Of a stretch of 64,000 bases of DNA, positions 32,650 through 41,077 are shown one piece after another. The stretch lies in assembly GCA_965219175.1 (NCBI GenBank), contig CBDCNI010000001.1, forward strand, positions 1,798,001 to 1,862,000, in the 5' to 3' direction. The DNA comes from JBBPZK01 sp965219175 (GTDB lineage Bacteria; Actinomycetota; Rubrobacteria; Rubrobacterales; Rubrobacteraceae). The notes under the pieces were generated by a model. The model was not told the DNA's origin and did not search any database. It saw nothing but the letters and a program-made list of their open reading frames with translations. Each line of letters begins with the position of its first letter. Positions within the stretch are counted from its first letter, which is position 1. Made by a program: the position numbers and the translations under genes.

Positions 32650-33675
32650 TTACTTGTTGGCGGGGAGCTTCGGGGAACTCTCTACGGCTACGGAGTTCAT
32701 CTCGGCTTTGGCCCTGGAGCGGCGGGGACGCCAGATGCGCGCGTACTGGGCTGCGACGTAGGAGCCGATCACGAGTGCGGCGGCGATGGCCTGGGCGGCG
32801 AGACCCTCGGCTGTTGGGAAGACGGCGAACCACATCCCGAGCCATCCTGGGATGGGCAGGTTCAGTTCGGTCGTTGGGATCCAAGCCGCCTGCTGCAACT
32901 CCTGGGCGCTCTCTCCGACCATGACGATCAGGACGACGCCGAGCAAGACTCCGGTTGCAATCAACATCTTCTTGTACGGCAGCCGCTTGTGGGCAACAAA
33001 GGTCAACACCGCGACCACGGAGGTCAGGGCGAGCCCGATAGCCGTTCCCTTCAAGACGGCGCCGGAGCCGACCTCAAGCCTCAGGTTCTGCAAAAACAGC
33101 ACCACCTCGAAACCTTCCCGGTATATGGCGCTGAACCCGAGCAGCGCGAGCCCGAGGTACGCGGCGGACTTGTTACCGTCCGAGCGTTCGAGGGTCCGCT
33201 TCCTGCTCCGGTGGTGAAGGCCGATCCAACCGGTCCAGTAGATCTTGTGAAAGAACCAGTTCATAACAACCAACAACACCACGATCGCCAACAACCCGGT
33301 CCCAGCCTGCACGTCCAAAGCCGGAGCATTGACGGCGGAGATCAAAGCAACCACGATAAACCACGTCGCCACCGTCGCAATAAAAGCAGCGCCCGAACCA
33401 GCCGCAACCGGCCGCCAGTGATCCCCGCGCTCGCGGAACAGACCGGCCGTGACCGCCGCGAGTACCAAAATCGCCTCAAGCCCCTCGCGAAAGACCAGGA
33501 TGCCGCTGTTCAGGACAGCCGCCGCCGGGCTCAAGTTGCGGGCGCTCGGGTCCGGGACACCACCGGACGTAACCGCCTGCCACACCATCACACCCGCCAC
33601 CAGCAAAGCCGCCAGGACCAGGGCGACCAGCCAGGGATTTCCGATAGTACGGCTCAGGCTGAATCTACGCAACAA
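32650..33675 (-). CDS. FTR1-family high-affinity iron permease
   Basis: A 341-aa membrane protein with the two iron-binding R-E-G-x-E motifs, FREGLEAILVLAAV (after an N-terminal helix) and YREGFEVVLFLQNL, and about seven helices. FTR1/EfeU proteins import ferric or ferrous iron, usually with an oxidase or EfeO/EfeB partner; none is adjacent here. Start TTG 33675 has GGAGGCGGAG upstream. A Fur-like palindrome lies 20-32 bases before the start, so iron repression is likely. Confidence 0.88.
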   Translation of the reverse strand: MLRRFSLSRTIGNPWLVALVLAALLVAGVMVWQAVTSGGVPDPSARNLSPAAAVLNSGILVFREGLEAILVLAAVTAGLFRERGDHWRPVAAGSGAAFIATVATWFIVVALISAVNAPALDVQAGTGLLAIVVLLVVMNWFFHKIYWTGWIGLHHRSRKRTLERSDGNKSAAYLGLALLGFSAIYREGFEVVLFLQNLRLEVGSGAVLKGTAIGLALTSVVAVLTFVAHKRLPYKKMLIATGVLLGVVLIVMVGESAQELQQAAWIPTTELNLPIPGWLGMWFAVFPTAEGLAAQAIAAALVIGSYVAAQYARIWRPRRSRAKAEMNSVAVESSPKLPANK

Positions 33676-33694
33676 AACTCCGCCTCCAGATGGA

Positions 33695-33707
33695 AATGAT
33701 TCTCATT
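33695..33707 (-). promoter_or_regulatory. Fur-like operator upstream of the iron permease
   Basis: AATGA-TTC-TCATT is a perfect inverted repeat; on the minus strand AATGAGAATCATT resembles the Fur-box core TGAGAATCATT. It is 20 bases from the permease start, a position that would block transcription or translation onset. The binding protein (Fur or another metalloregulator) is inferred. Confidence 0.6.
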
Positions 33708-33806
33708 AAGGCCAAGTGTGTACCCCACAACGTCCACGGTCAAGGAATAAAAGGTCCCGGCGTGATCTGGATCAATAGAAAACACAACCCCGGATATGAC
33801 ACTTGC

Positions 33807-33832
33807 GAAAACGACTAAGGAAAACGACTAAG
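33807..33832 (-). repeat. 13-bp perfect tandem duplication at the recN stop
   Basis: GAAAACGACTAAG occurs twice head to tail (33807-33819, 33820-33832). The recN TAG (33830-33828) lies in the second copy, so the duplication has created a second stop-like TAG just downstream. Confidence 0.7.
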
Positions 33833-35495
33833 TGCTGCCGACCAGCAGCTCCGAGGCGTGGGCGAGTGAGGCTTCGTCCACCCTGCCGGAAAGCATCCTG
33901 GCGAGCTCGCGGCGACGCTCTTCGCCTTCCACTCGTAATATGCGGGTCAGGGTTCGGCCGTCTGATTCTTCTTTGGCGACAACTACGTGCGAGCCGGCTT
34001 CGGAAGCTATCTGTGGAAGGTGGGTGATAGTCAGGACCTGGTTGCGCTTACCGAGTTCTCGCAGCTTCGCCCCGACCGCCGTTGCCGTCTCTCCGCCGAT
34101 ACCAGCGTCAACCTCGTCGAAGACGTAGGTGGCTCCGGGCTCTATGCGCTCCTGGGCGAGCCGGATGGCTAGCATGATCCTCGACAGCTCTCCTCCCGAC
34201 GCGTAACGGCGAACGGCTAACTCCGGTTCGCCGGGGTTCGGCTGGATGACGAACTCTACCCGCTCGACTCCAGAAGGACTCGGCTCCGACGGGACCAAAT
34301 CGGCCCGGAAAGTGGTCTTGCCGAGGTTCAAACCCGCCAGGTTCTCCCCCACCTTCTCCGAAAGCTTCCGAGCCGCCCGCTCCCGACCGGTGGAGATCTC
34401 CGCCGCGAGCCCCCCGAGCCGCTCTTCACCGGATCGGATGCTTGCTTCCAGGCCCACCGTCTCCTCGTCCAGGTTCTCCAGCCTCCGCAAACGCCCCTGC
34501 GCCTCCTCCAAAAACCCTTCGACGTCCTCGCCGTACTTGCGCTCCAGCCCTTTCAGCAACGCCAGCCGATCCTCTACCACGTCCAGACGCGCCGGGTCTG
34601 CCTCCAACTCATCCAGGTAGGAGCGGAGTTCGTAGAGCACGTCTTCGAGTTCAGCCGAGAGTCCGTTCAAGCGCTCCAAAGTCCCCGAAAGCGACTCATC
34701 GTAGCGAACGGCCCGGCCAAGTTCTGAGGAAGCTTTGCCCGCTGAGTCGATAGCACCACCTTCCTCCGAAGATAGAACCGCAACCGAATCAGCCACGGCC
34801 TGGAGGAGATCCGTGACGTTCCGGAGCCTCTCGCGTTCGCGGTTCAGATCCACCACTTCTTCCGCGCCGTAGCCTGCTTCTTCGAGCTCCGAAACCTGAA
34901 AGCGGAGGAAATCTATCTCCCGGAGACGGGCCTCGGCGGAAGACCGGACCTCCGCGAGGTCCCGCCGGTCTCTCTCGACCTGAGACCAGAGCTTTATCCG
35001 CTCCTCTTTCGCCCGCGCAGCCGAATCGTCCAGGAAATCGTCCAGAATAACCAACTGCTCGGAAGGCTCGGCGAGTCGCGCCTGCTCCCTCTGACTGTGA
35101 TAGGAGACGAGGCGTTCCCCGAGAGAGGCGAGCGCCTTTACCGGGACCGCCACACCGCCGACGTAGCACCGGGAGCGTCCCTCGCCCGTCAGGGTGCGGC
35201 GCAGGACGAGCCCGTCTTCGGCGTCAATCTCTTCGGCCAAATCTCCGAGTGCCCCGGAGATTATCTCCTGGCTGAATTCGTCGGATAGTTGGAAGGTGCC
35301 TTCGATGGTTGCTTTGTCGGAGCCTGAGCGAACGGTTTCGGAGCGGGCGCGGCCACCGAGGAGGAGTTGGAGGGCGGTGGCGAGCAAGGTCTTTCCGGCT
35401 CCGGTTTCGCCGGTGATGGCATTCAGGCCTGGGGAGAGTTCCAGCCTGGCGGCTTCGATCAGGGCGATGTTCTCGACGGAAAGTTCCGTGAGCAC
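33828..35495 (-). CDS. recN: DNA repair protein RecN
   Basis: SMC-like ATPase for double-strand break repair. The 555-aa protein has Walker A GETGAGKTLLATALQLLLGG near the N-terminus, a long coiled coil, the ABC signature (ASGGELSRIMLAIRLAQ) and Walker B TYVFDEVDAGIGG. GTG 35495 was chosen because it overlaps the nadK stop (TAGTG), with GGAGGA about 10 bases upstream, and gives the usual beginning VLTELSVENIALIEAA. An upstream GTG would add 13 unconserved residues. nadK-recN order is standard. Confidence 0.94.
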   Translation of the reverse strand: MLTELSVENIALIEAARLELSPGLNAITGETGAGKTLLATALQLLLGGRARSETVRSGSDKATIEGTFQLSDEFSQEIISGALGDLAEEIDAEDGLVLRRTLTGEGRSRCYVGGVAVPVKALASLGERLVSYHSQREQARLAEPSEQLVILDDFLDDSAARAKEERIKLWSQVERDRRDLAEVRSSAEARLREIDFLRFQVSELEEAGYGAEEVVDLNRERERLRNVTDLLQAVADSVAVLSSEEGGAIDSAGKASSELGRAVRYDESLSGTLERLNGLSAELEDVLYELRSYLDELEADPARLDVVEDRLALLKGLERKYGEDVEGFLEEAQGRLRRLENLDEETVGLEASIRSGEERLGGLAAEISTGRERAARKLSEKVGENLAGLNLGKTTFRADLVPSEPSPSGVERVEFVIQPNPGEPELAVRRYASGGELSRIMLAIRLAQERIEPGATYVFDEVDAGIGGETATAVGAKLRELGKRNQVLTITHLPQIASEAGSHVVVAKEESDGRTLTRILRVEGEERRRELARMLSGRVDEASLAHASELLVGST

Positions 35496-36307
35496 TACAG
35501 AAAGGTCCTCCGAACCGCTCTCCACCACGTCCACTCGTCGGTCCTGCCTATTCTAACGCTTTCCCCGGAGAGCTTTATCCGGATGCCGTCGCCCGCCTCC
35601 AGCTCCCGCACGCCGTTGCCGTCCAGAGACAGGAGCGCGCCACGGTCCACGAGCTTGAGGTGCGCCGTCTGATTCTCTCCGAGCACCAGCGGCCGGCTGA
35701 CCAGCGCGTGCGGCGCTATCGGGACGAGCACGTAGCACCCGACATCCGCCGAGACGATCGGCCCGCCGGCCGAGAGCGCGTAGGCCGTCGATCCGAGAGG
35801 CGTCGCCGCGATAAAGCCGTCGCAGCGGAAAGCGAAAAGCTCCTCGCCCCCAACGGAGACGTCTATGGAGGCGATCTGATGCGGCTGCTGCTTGATCAAG
35901 ACCGCGTCGTTTACCGCTAAATGCTTCTCTTCTTCTCCATCCACCCGCACGTCCAACATCCGGTAGTCCTGAACGTAAAGTCCGCCACCGAGCACTTTCT
36001 CGACCCCGGATTCGATCTCATCGGGCAACATACCGGACATGAACCCGACCTTGCCCAGGTTCACCCCGACCAACAGCTTTCCGGGATACATCCTGGAAGC
36101 CCTGAGCATCGTCCCGTCTCCACCGAGGACGAAGACAAGATCCAGATCAGAGTCGCCGTCGGGCTCGTCGCCCGCCCGCACTTCCACTATCTCGACATCC
36201 CGCTTCCCGAGCGCCGCCGACAGCCGCTCGAAGTAGCCGTCCCCCACCTTCGGGTTCGCGACCACCCCGACCCGGCGCACCGACAAGGGTGGATCAGCCA
36301 CCAGCAA
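35495..36307 (-). CDS. nadK: NAD kinase
   Basis: Phosphorylates NAD to NADP. The 270-aa enzyme shows the catalytic GGDGTMLRASR motif, GVNLGKVGFM and the conserved TPLGSTAYALSAGGPIV. The start TTG 36307 overlaps tlyA by 14 bases; several in-frame starts (TTG, GTG) cluster there. Cluster tlyA-nadK-recN is typical of actinobacteria. Confidence 0.94.
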   Translation of the reverse strand: MLVADPPLSVRRVGVVANPKVGDGYFERLSAALGKRDVEIVEVRAGDEPDGDSDLDLVFVLGGDGTMLRASRMYPGKLLVGVNLGKVGFMSGMLPDEIESGVEKVLGGGLYVQDYRMLDVRVDGEEEKHLAVNDAVLIKQQPHQIASIDVSVGGEELFAFRCDGFIAATPLGSTAYALSAGGPIVSADVGCYVLVPIAPHALVSRPLVLGENQTAHLKLVDRGALLSLDGNGVRELEAGDGIRIKLSGESVRIGRTDEWTWWRAVRRTFL

Positions 36308-37112
36308 CGACCTCCCTCAGCCGATCTTCCCCCACGACAACCGATGACCCACGCACCAGATAGAGCGGATACTCCCGGTTCCCGGAGCGCCTCCCCGCAA
36401 CCGGAGCCCGCATAACACCAGCAGCCCCGAAACCAAGACCGTCGAAAGACTCGATAACCCGCCTTATAACAGCCACGTGGACTTCCGGGTCGCTGACCAG
36501 CCCCCCGCGCCCGACCTTCTCCGGCCCGGCCTCGAACTGCGGCTTGACGAGCACCACCGCCTCCCGGATTGAATCCGTAGTCGAGAGAAGCTTTTCGAGC
36601 GCCACGACGAGAGAGATAAACGACAGGTCGGCAACCAGTAACTCCGGCTCAAAAGGCACCTCTTCCCCGGATAGCCCCCGCACGTTGGTCCTCTCCAGCA
36701 CGACGACCCTCGGGTCGTTTCGGAGCGTCCAGTCGAACTGTCCGTAGCCCACGTCCACCGCCAGCACTTTTCCGGCTCCCCGCTTCAAAAGCGCGTCGGT
36801 AAATCCTCCCGTCGAAGCGCCGGCGTCCAAACAAGCCCGCCCGGAAACCGGAACGCCAAACACCTCCAGGGCTTTGTCCAGCTTCTCCCCGGCCCGCGAG
36901 ACGAACCTCTGTTTTCTCTCCACGCTCAGAGGTTCCTCCACGCCGACACGGAGCCCGGCTTTCGTGGTGACCCGACCATCGACCCGGACGGCCCCAGCCA
37001 GGATGAGACCTTGCGCCTTTTGACGGCTCCCGGCGAGGCCACGTTCGACGAGTAGATTGTCGAGTCGCCGTTTCTCACGCTGTAGCCCACGTTTTGCAAC
37101 TTCGCCGGGGAT
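36294..37112 (-). CDS. tlyA: TlyA-type rRNA 2'-O-methyltransferase, start unresolved
   Basis: Ribosomal RNA methyltransferase/hemolysin-A family. It has an N-terminal S4 domain (RRLDNLLVERGLAGSRQKAQGLILAGAVRVDG) and an FtsJ-like methyltransferase domain with the SAM motif CLDAGASTGGFTDALLKRGA and VLAVDVGYGQ. No ATG, GTG or TTG exists in frame between the polyprenyl synthase stop (37115) and the S4 domain. ATC 37112 with GGGAG 8 bases upstream would give 272 aa, the usual length; the upstream open frame lies inside the neighbour and reads as Arg/Pro-rich nonsense. Identity is secure, the start is not. Confidence 0.88.
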   Translation of the reverse strand: MPGEVAKRGLQREKRRLDNLLVERGLAGSRQKAQGLILAGAVRVDGRVTTKAGLRVGVEEPLSVERKQRFVSRAGEKLDKALEVFGVPVSGRACLDAGASTGGFTDALLKRGAGKVLAVDVGYGQFDWTLRNDPRVVVLERTNVRGLSGEEVPFEPELLVADLSFISLVVALEKLLSTTDSIREAVVLVKPQFEAGPEKVGRGGLVSDPEVHVAVIRRVIESFDGLGFGAAGVMRAPVAGRRSGNREYPLYLVRGSSVVVGEDRLREVVAGG

Positions 37113-37114
37113 GG

Positions 37115-38002
37115 TTAGTTCTCCCGGTGGCGGACGAAGAAGACCAGGTCGCGGAGGCCGGAGGAGTCGCCGTCTATACGCGAGAGGGCTGCCAGGGCGC
37201 GTTCGGCGGCTGTATCCGCCTCTTTGCGGGCGCCTTCGAGACCGTAGACGCCGACAAAAGTCGCCTTGCCCTGTTCGGCGTCGCTGCCGGCGCTCTTGCC
37301 CAGGGCTTCGCGGGTTGAGGTCGCGTCGAGTACGTCGTCTATTATCTGAAAGCAAAGCCCGAGTTCCAGGGCGTAATCCGAGATGGCCGACTGCTCATCT
37401 TCCGTCGTGTCCGCGAGGATGGCGCCGATGCGGGCGGATGACTTTATGAGGGCTCCGGTTTTATATTTGTGGATCATGTGCAGCGTCTCCGGATCAACGG
37501 CCTCTCCCGACCCGGTGTGGTCCATGTCTATGACCTGGCCGCCGACCATCCCGTTTACCCCGGTCGAACCGGCGAGTTCCCTAACGACCTCCACGACCTG
37601 CTCGCAAGTGCCTCTCTGGTGAACCGTGATCAGGGTGAGCGCCTCCCCGAAGAAAGCGTCGCCCGCCAAGATAGCCATCGCTTCCCCGAACTTCTTGTGC
37701 GCGGTCGGCCGTCCCCGCCGGTAATCGTCGTCGTCCATGGCGGGCAAGTCGTCGTGGATCAGGGAATAAGTGTGGATTAGCTCTATCGCCGCGGCCGAGG
37801 GCAACGTAACCGCCGGGTCCGTCCCGAAGACCCGCGCCGTCTCCATGCACAGCGTCGGCCTGACACGCTTTCCACCCGCGAGCATCGAGTAGCGCATGGC
37901 TTCCACGAGCCCCGAGAGCCTGGGCTCCTCAGAGAAATACAGGCCTTCGAGATACTGGTCGAATTGCTTGCGGTGATCGTCCCAGAGCGTCGCGCTAGCC
38001 AT
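37115..38002 (-). CDS. Polyprenyl (farnesyl/geranylgeranyl) diphosphate synthase
   Basis: Trans-prenyltransferase of isoprenoid synthesis, 295 aa. It shows the first Asp-rich motif LIHDDLPAMDDDDYRRG and the second QIIDDVLDAT, with GGKRVRP upstream. Chain length cannot be read reliably, so ispA/gps is left open; pigment and quinone synthesis would both need it. ATG 38002 overlaps the nusB stop (ATGGCTAG), giving a better start than one 15 codons upstream. Confidence 0.9.
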   Translation of the reverse strand: MASATLWDDHRKQFDQYLEGLYFSEEPRLSGLVEAMRYSMLAGGKRVRPTLCMETARVFGTDPAVTLPSAAAIELIHTYSLIHDDLPAMDDDDYRRGRPTAHKKFGEAMAILAGDAFFGEALTLITVHQRGTCEQVVEVVRELAGSTGVNGMVGGQVIDMDHTGSGEAVDPETLHMIHKYKTGALIKSSARIGAILADTTEDEQSAISDYALELGLCFQIIDDVLDATSTREALGKSAGSDAEQGKATFVGVYGLEGARKEADTAAERALAALSRIDGDSSGLRDLVFFVRHREN

Positions 38003-38396
38003 GTTCCACCAGCCGACCGACCGCCCCGCGTAAGACACCCCCGACAAAAACAGGCGACTCCTCGCCTGAGAAACCAGTCGCGAGTTCTATGGCTTCGTTG
38101 ATCGCCACCTCCGGCGGCACGTCCTCCACGTAAAGCATCTCGTAGAGCGCCACCCTCAAAATAGTCCTGTCCACGGAATTCATCCTGTGGACCGGCCACC
38201 CGACAGAGACCTCCGACAACCTTGTGTCCAGGTACTCTATCTCCTGGTCCACGCCCCGCGCCAGACGGAGCGCGTAATCGTCGAAGTCCCCCCGATAAGA
38301 ACGCCAGCGCTTGACGGCCTCTCCGACCGGCCAGCCGTTTACGTCACTCTGATACAAGACCAAGAATGCTTGCTTTCTGGCGGTCCTGCGGCTCAA
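37995..38396 (-). CDS. nusB: Transcription antitermination factor NusB
   Basis: All-helical RNA-binding protein of rRNA antitermination. The 133-aa protein has ARKQAFLVLYQSDVNG at the N-terminus and DRTILRVALYEMLYVEDVPPEVAINEAIELA, the family signature. It lies 4 bases after efp and overlaps the polyprenyl synthase. Confidence 0.93.
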   Translation of the reverse strand: MSRRTARKQAFLVLYQSDVNGWPVGEAVKRWRSYRGDFDDYALRLARGVDQEIEYLDTRLSEVSVGWPVHRMNSVDRTILRVALYEMLYVEDVPPEVAINEAIELATGFSGEESPVFVGGVLRGAVGRLVEHG

Positions 38397-38400
38397 GGTC

Positions 38401-38958
38401 TCAGACCCTCGTCAGGTACTGGTTGGAGCGCGTATCGACCCGTACACGCTCACCGGGGTTGACGAAGAGCGGTACCTGAACGACGAGTCCTGTTTCGAGC
38501 GTGGCGGGCTTTGTGCCGCCGGTCGCCGTATCGCCCTTGAGGCCGGGGTCCGTCTCGGAGACTTCGAGGTCCACGTGGGCCGGCGGCTCCAGGCTCACGA
38601 CTTCTCCATCCGCCGATAGTACGGTAACCACACCGTTCGGTACGACGTATCCGGCGGCTTCGCCGACGACGTCCGCCGGGATGGCGAACTGCTCGTAGGT
38701 TTCTTGATCCATGAAGTGGAGCAGGTCTCCGTCGCGGTAGAGATAGCTCATATGCCTCGACTCCGTCCTGACATCCTCGACTTTCTCCCCGGCCCGGAAG
38801 GTCTTCTCCACGACGGAGCCGGTATCCATGTTGCGCAGGCGCGTCCGGACGAAAGCGGCGCCCTTGCCCGGCTTGACGTGCTGGAAATAGGCTATGGTAA
38901 ACCGCTTGCCGTCAACCCGGATGGCTGACCCGTTTTTGAACTGACTTGTCGATATCAT
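38401..38958 (-). CDS. efp: Translation elongation factor P
   Basis: Relieves ribosome stalling at polyproline. The 185-aa protein has the KOW-like first domain with the loop VKPGKGAAFVRTRL, whose Lys is the usual site for modification or contact, then two OB domains. It begins with ATG 38958 after a 114-base gap containing its probable promoter. efp-nusB is a usual pair. Confidence 0.95.
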   Translation of the reverse strand: MISTSQFKNGSAIRVDGKRFTIAYFQHVKPGKGAAFVRTRLRNMDTGSVVEKTFRAGEKVEDVRTESRHMSYLYRDGDLLHFMDQETYEQFAIPADVVGEAAGYVVPNGVVTVLSADGEVVSLEPPAHVDLEVSETDPGLKGDTATGGTKPATLETGLVVQVPLFVNPGERVRVDTRSNQYLTRV

Positions 38959-39072
38959 CTAAAAACCCCTCTTGCGACCTGGAACTAGAGCGAAAAGCCC
39001 GGGACCGGCGATGCCCGGCGCCGATACGGAATTATTATCGCACAGATCGAACCTCTTTCAGCCGCGCTACAG
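38959..39072 (-). promoter_or_regulatory. efp leader with -10-like element and imperfect hairpin
   Basis: On the minus strand GATAAT precedes a GC-rich imperfect hairpin (CCGGG...CCCGG) followed by GCTTTTC, then about 30 bases to the efp ATG. It could combine a promoter with termination of the upstream aro transcript. No -35 of good quality was found. Confidence 0.35.
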
Positions 39073-39507
39073 TCAGCGGCCACCTGGCCCGCGAGCCAGA
39101 ATGTAACGGATAGCAGCTTCGTAGCCGTGTACGCCCATCCCGGCGACGACCGCGTCGACCGCCGGAGACACGACGGAGAAGCGTCTCCAGGTCTCTCTAG
39201 TATGTACGTTGGAGATATGCACCTCTACTTTAGGTACATCTAGTGTTTCGAGGGCGTCGTGTAGCGCGTAGGCGTAGTGGGTCCAGGCGCCGGGGTTTAG
39301 GACTAGGCCGTCGTAGTTTGCCGCTTCCCGGATCCAAGCTACCATCTCTCCCTCGTAATCCGTTTGCCGGAACTCCAAAGCCGCCTCCGTAAACACGCCT
39401 TTCAAGCGTTTCTCTATATCCTCCAGAGTCTCTCCACCGTAGACCTCGGGGCGCCGCTGGCCGAGGGAGCCCAGGTTTACTCCGTTTAGGATCAGGACGC
39501 TACTCAA
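39073..39507 (-). CDS. aroQ: 3-dehydroquinate dehydratase, type II
   Basis: Third shikimate step. The 144-aa enzyme fits the type II family: LNGVNLGSLGQRRPEVYGGETL (with the catalytic Arg and Tyr), QTDYEGEMVAWI, NPGAWTHYAYALHDAL, and VEVHISNVHTRETWRRFS. The usual NGPNLN motif reads NGVNLG, a mild divergence. It overlaps the aroB end by 8 bases. Confidence 0.92.
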   Translation of the reverse strand: MSSVLILNGVNLGSLGQRRPEVYGGETLEDIEKRLKGVFTEAALEFRQTDYEGEMVAWIREAANYDGLVLNPGAWTHYAYALHDALETLDVPKVEVHISNVHTRETWRRFSVVSPAVDAVVAGMGVHGYEAAIRYILARGPGGR

Positions 39508-40588
39508 CGACGGCCTCTATCGCCCGCCGGACCACGTCTTCCCCAACGCGCACGCCATACAAGGGCTTTCCTACGTCTTCGAGCAGCACGAACCTGTACT
39601 CCATAGCGGAGTCGGAGCCTTTTCGCTTCTTGTCCCGGCCCATCGCCGCCAGCACTTTCTCGACCGACAGCCCCGACGCCCTGAGCGGCAACCCGGCGGA
39701 GGAGAGAAACTCCTCGTGCAAGTCTTTCAAATCGGTCCCGATCATTTCCCCGGAGATGCCCGCGGCGGCGACCATCCCCACACCAACCGCCTCGCCATGG
39801 GAGAGAGCGTAACCGGAGGCGGCTTCCAGGCCGTGTCCTATCGTATGACCGTAGTTGAGGGTGGCGCGACGCCCCGCCTCGAACTCGTCCTCCGCGACCA
39901 CCTCCGCCTTGAAGCGAATAGAGTGACCGATAACCTGCAGCAGGGATTCGTGCTCCAGAACTCTTACCTTGTCTATCAGGTTCAAAGATTTCAGAAACCC
40001 TCCACCGGAGAGCAAACCCATCTTGACTACTTCGGCGAGGCCGTTCGAGACCTCCCGTTTGGGGAGCGTTCGGAGCCAGTCGACGTTCGCCACGACGGCG
40101 CGAGGACGGACGAAGGCTCCGGCGAGGTTCTTCCCTTCCGGAAGGTCAACGCCGACCTTGCCGCCCACGGAGCTGTCCACCATCGCCAGCAGAGAGGTAG
40201 GGAGTGCCACGAAGTTTACGCCTCGCAGGAAGGTGCCGGCGACGAAACCGCCCAGGTCTCCCACGACCCCGCCGCCAAGGGCGAAGAGAGCGCCGTCGCG
40301 GGTCAGGCCGGCTCGGGCCAGACGACGGATCACGTCTCCATAAGTCGAGAGATTCTTGGAACTTTCCCCGGCAGGTATCTGTATTGTGTCTGCCACCCGC
40401 CACCCGGCGCGTTTCAGCAATTCGGTGATGGTCTCGGCGTGCAGCGGGCCGACGTTTGAGTCGGTCAGGAGGGCGCAGACGCCTGGTTCGAGGATGCGGG
40501 ATATTTCCTCTGCGGGGTCCAGGCGGGATCCAACGAGGACGGGATACGGCGGGACGCCCGCGACTTCTACTGTTACTGTTTCAGCCAC
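39500..40588 (-). CDS. aroB: 3-dehydroquinate synthase
   Basis: Second shikimate step, NAD- and metal-dependent. The 362-aa enzyme shows ALGGGVVGDLGGFVAGTFLRGV, PTSLLAMVDSSVGGKVGVD and the metal ligands in TLNYGHTIGHGLE and SHGEAVGVGM. It overlaps aroK by 16 bases. Confidence 0.95.
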   Translation of the reverse strand: MAETVTVEVAGVPPYPVLVGSRLDPAEEISRILEPGVCALLTDSNVGPLHAETITELLKRAGWRVADTIQIPAGESSKNLSTYGDVIRRLARAGLTRDGALFALGGGVVGDLGGFVAGTFLRGVNFVALPTSLLAMVDSSVGGKVGVDLPEGKNLAGAFVRPRAVVANVDWLRTLPKREVSNGLAEVVKMGLLSGGGFLKSLNLIDKVRVLEHESLLQVIGHSIRFKAEVVAEDEFEAGRRATLNYGHTIGHGLEAASGYALSHGEAVGVGMVAAAGISGEMIGTDLKDLHEEFLSSAGLPLRASGLSVEKVLAAMGRDKKRKGSDSAMEYRFVLLEDVGKPLYGVRVGEDVVRRAIEAVVE

Positions 40589-41073
40589 GCCGTTATCTCC
40601 CCGGTGACCTCATCCGGGCCTCGTCCCCCACACGAGACTTCCAGGTCCGCGAACTCGCGGTAGTGTGGCAGGCGGTCCAGGTATCGCCTCTCGAAATCCT
40701 CACGGCTCGCGGATCGCAAGGGACGTCCATTACCCCGTGTTCTCACGTAGAGAATCTTCATCTCCTCCTGGAGGAATACAGTTGGGACGTTCTCAAGGAG
40801 CCGACGGTTCGGTGGAAAGGTGACAACACCGCCGCCGCAGGAGATCACCTTCCCGGCAGGCTCTTTCAGCACGCGAGCCAGTGTTTCGTGTTCGATCTCT
40901 CTAAAGCCTGCTTCTCCATCTTCGTCGAAGATCTGTCGTATGGAGCGTCCCTCACCGAGGGAGATCTCCCGATCCAGGTCAACGAAGTCCCGGCTGAGCT
41001 TGCGGGCGAGGGCGCGCCCGACGGTGCTCTTGCCGCTGCCCATGTACCCGATCAGAGCCACGGTTCTTTCCAC
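40573..41073 (-). CDS. aroK: Shikimate kinase
   Basis: Phosphorylates shikimate. The 166-aa enzyme begins with P-loop LIGYMGSGKSTVGRALA, then DLDREI, FREIE, and ISCGGGVV. Gene order aroC-aroK-aroB-aroQ, all nearly touching, indicates one transcript. Confidence 0.94.
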   Translation of the reverse strand: MERTVALIGYMGSGKSTVGRALARKLSRDFVDLDREISLGEGRSIRQIFDEDGEAGFREIEHETLARVLKEPAGKVISCGGGVVTFPPNRRLLENVPTVFLQEEMKILYVRTRGNGRPLRSASREDFERRYLDRLPHYREFADLEVSCGGRGPDEVTGEITAWLKQ

Positions 41074-41077
41074 GGTT

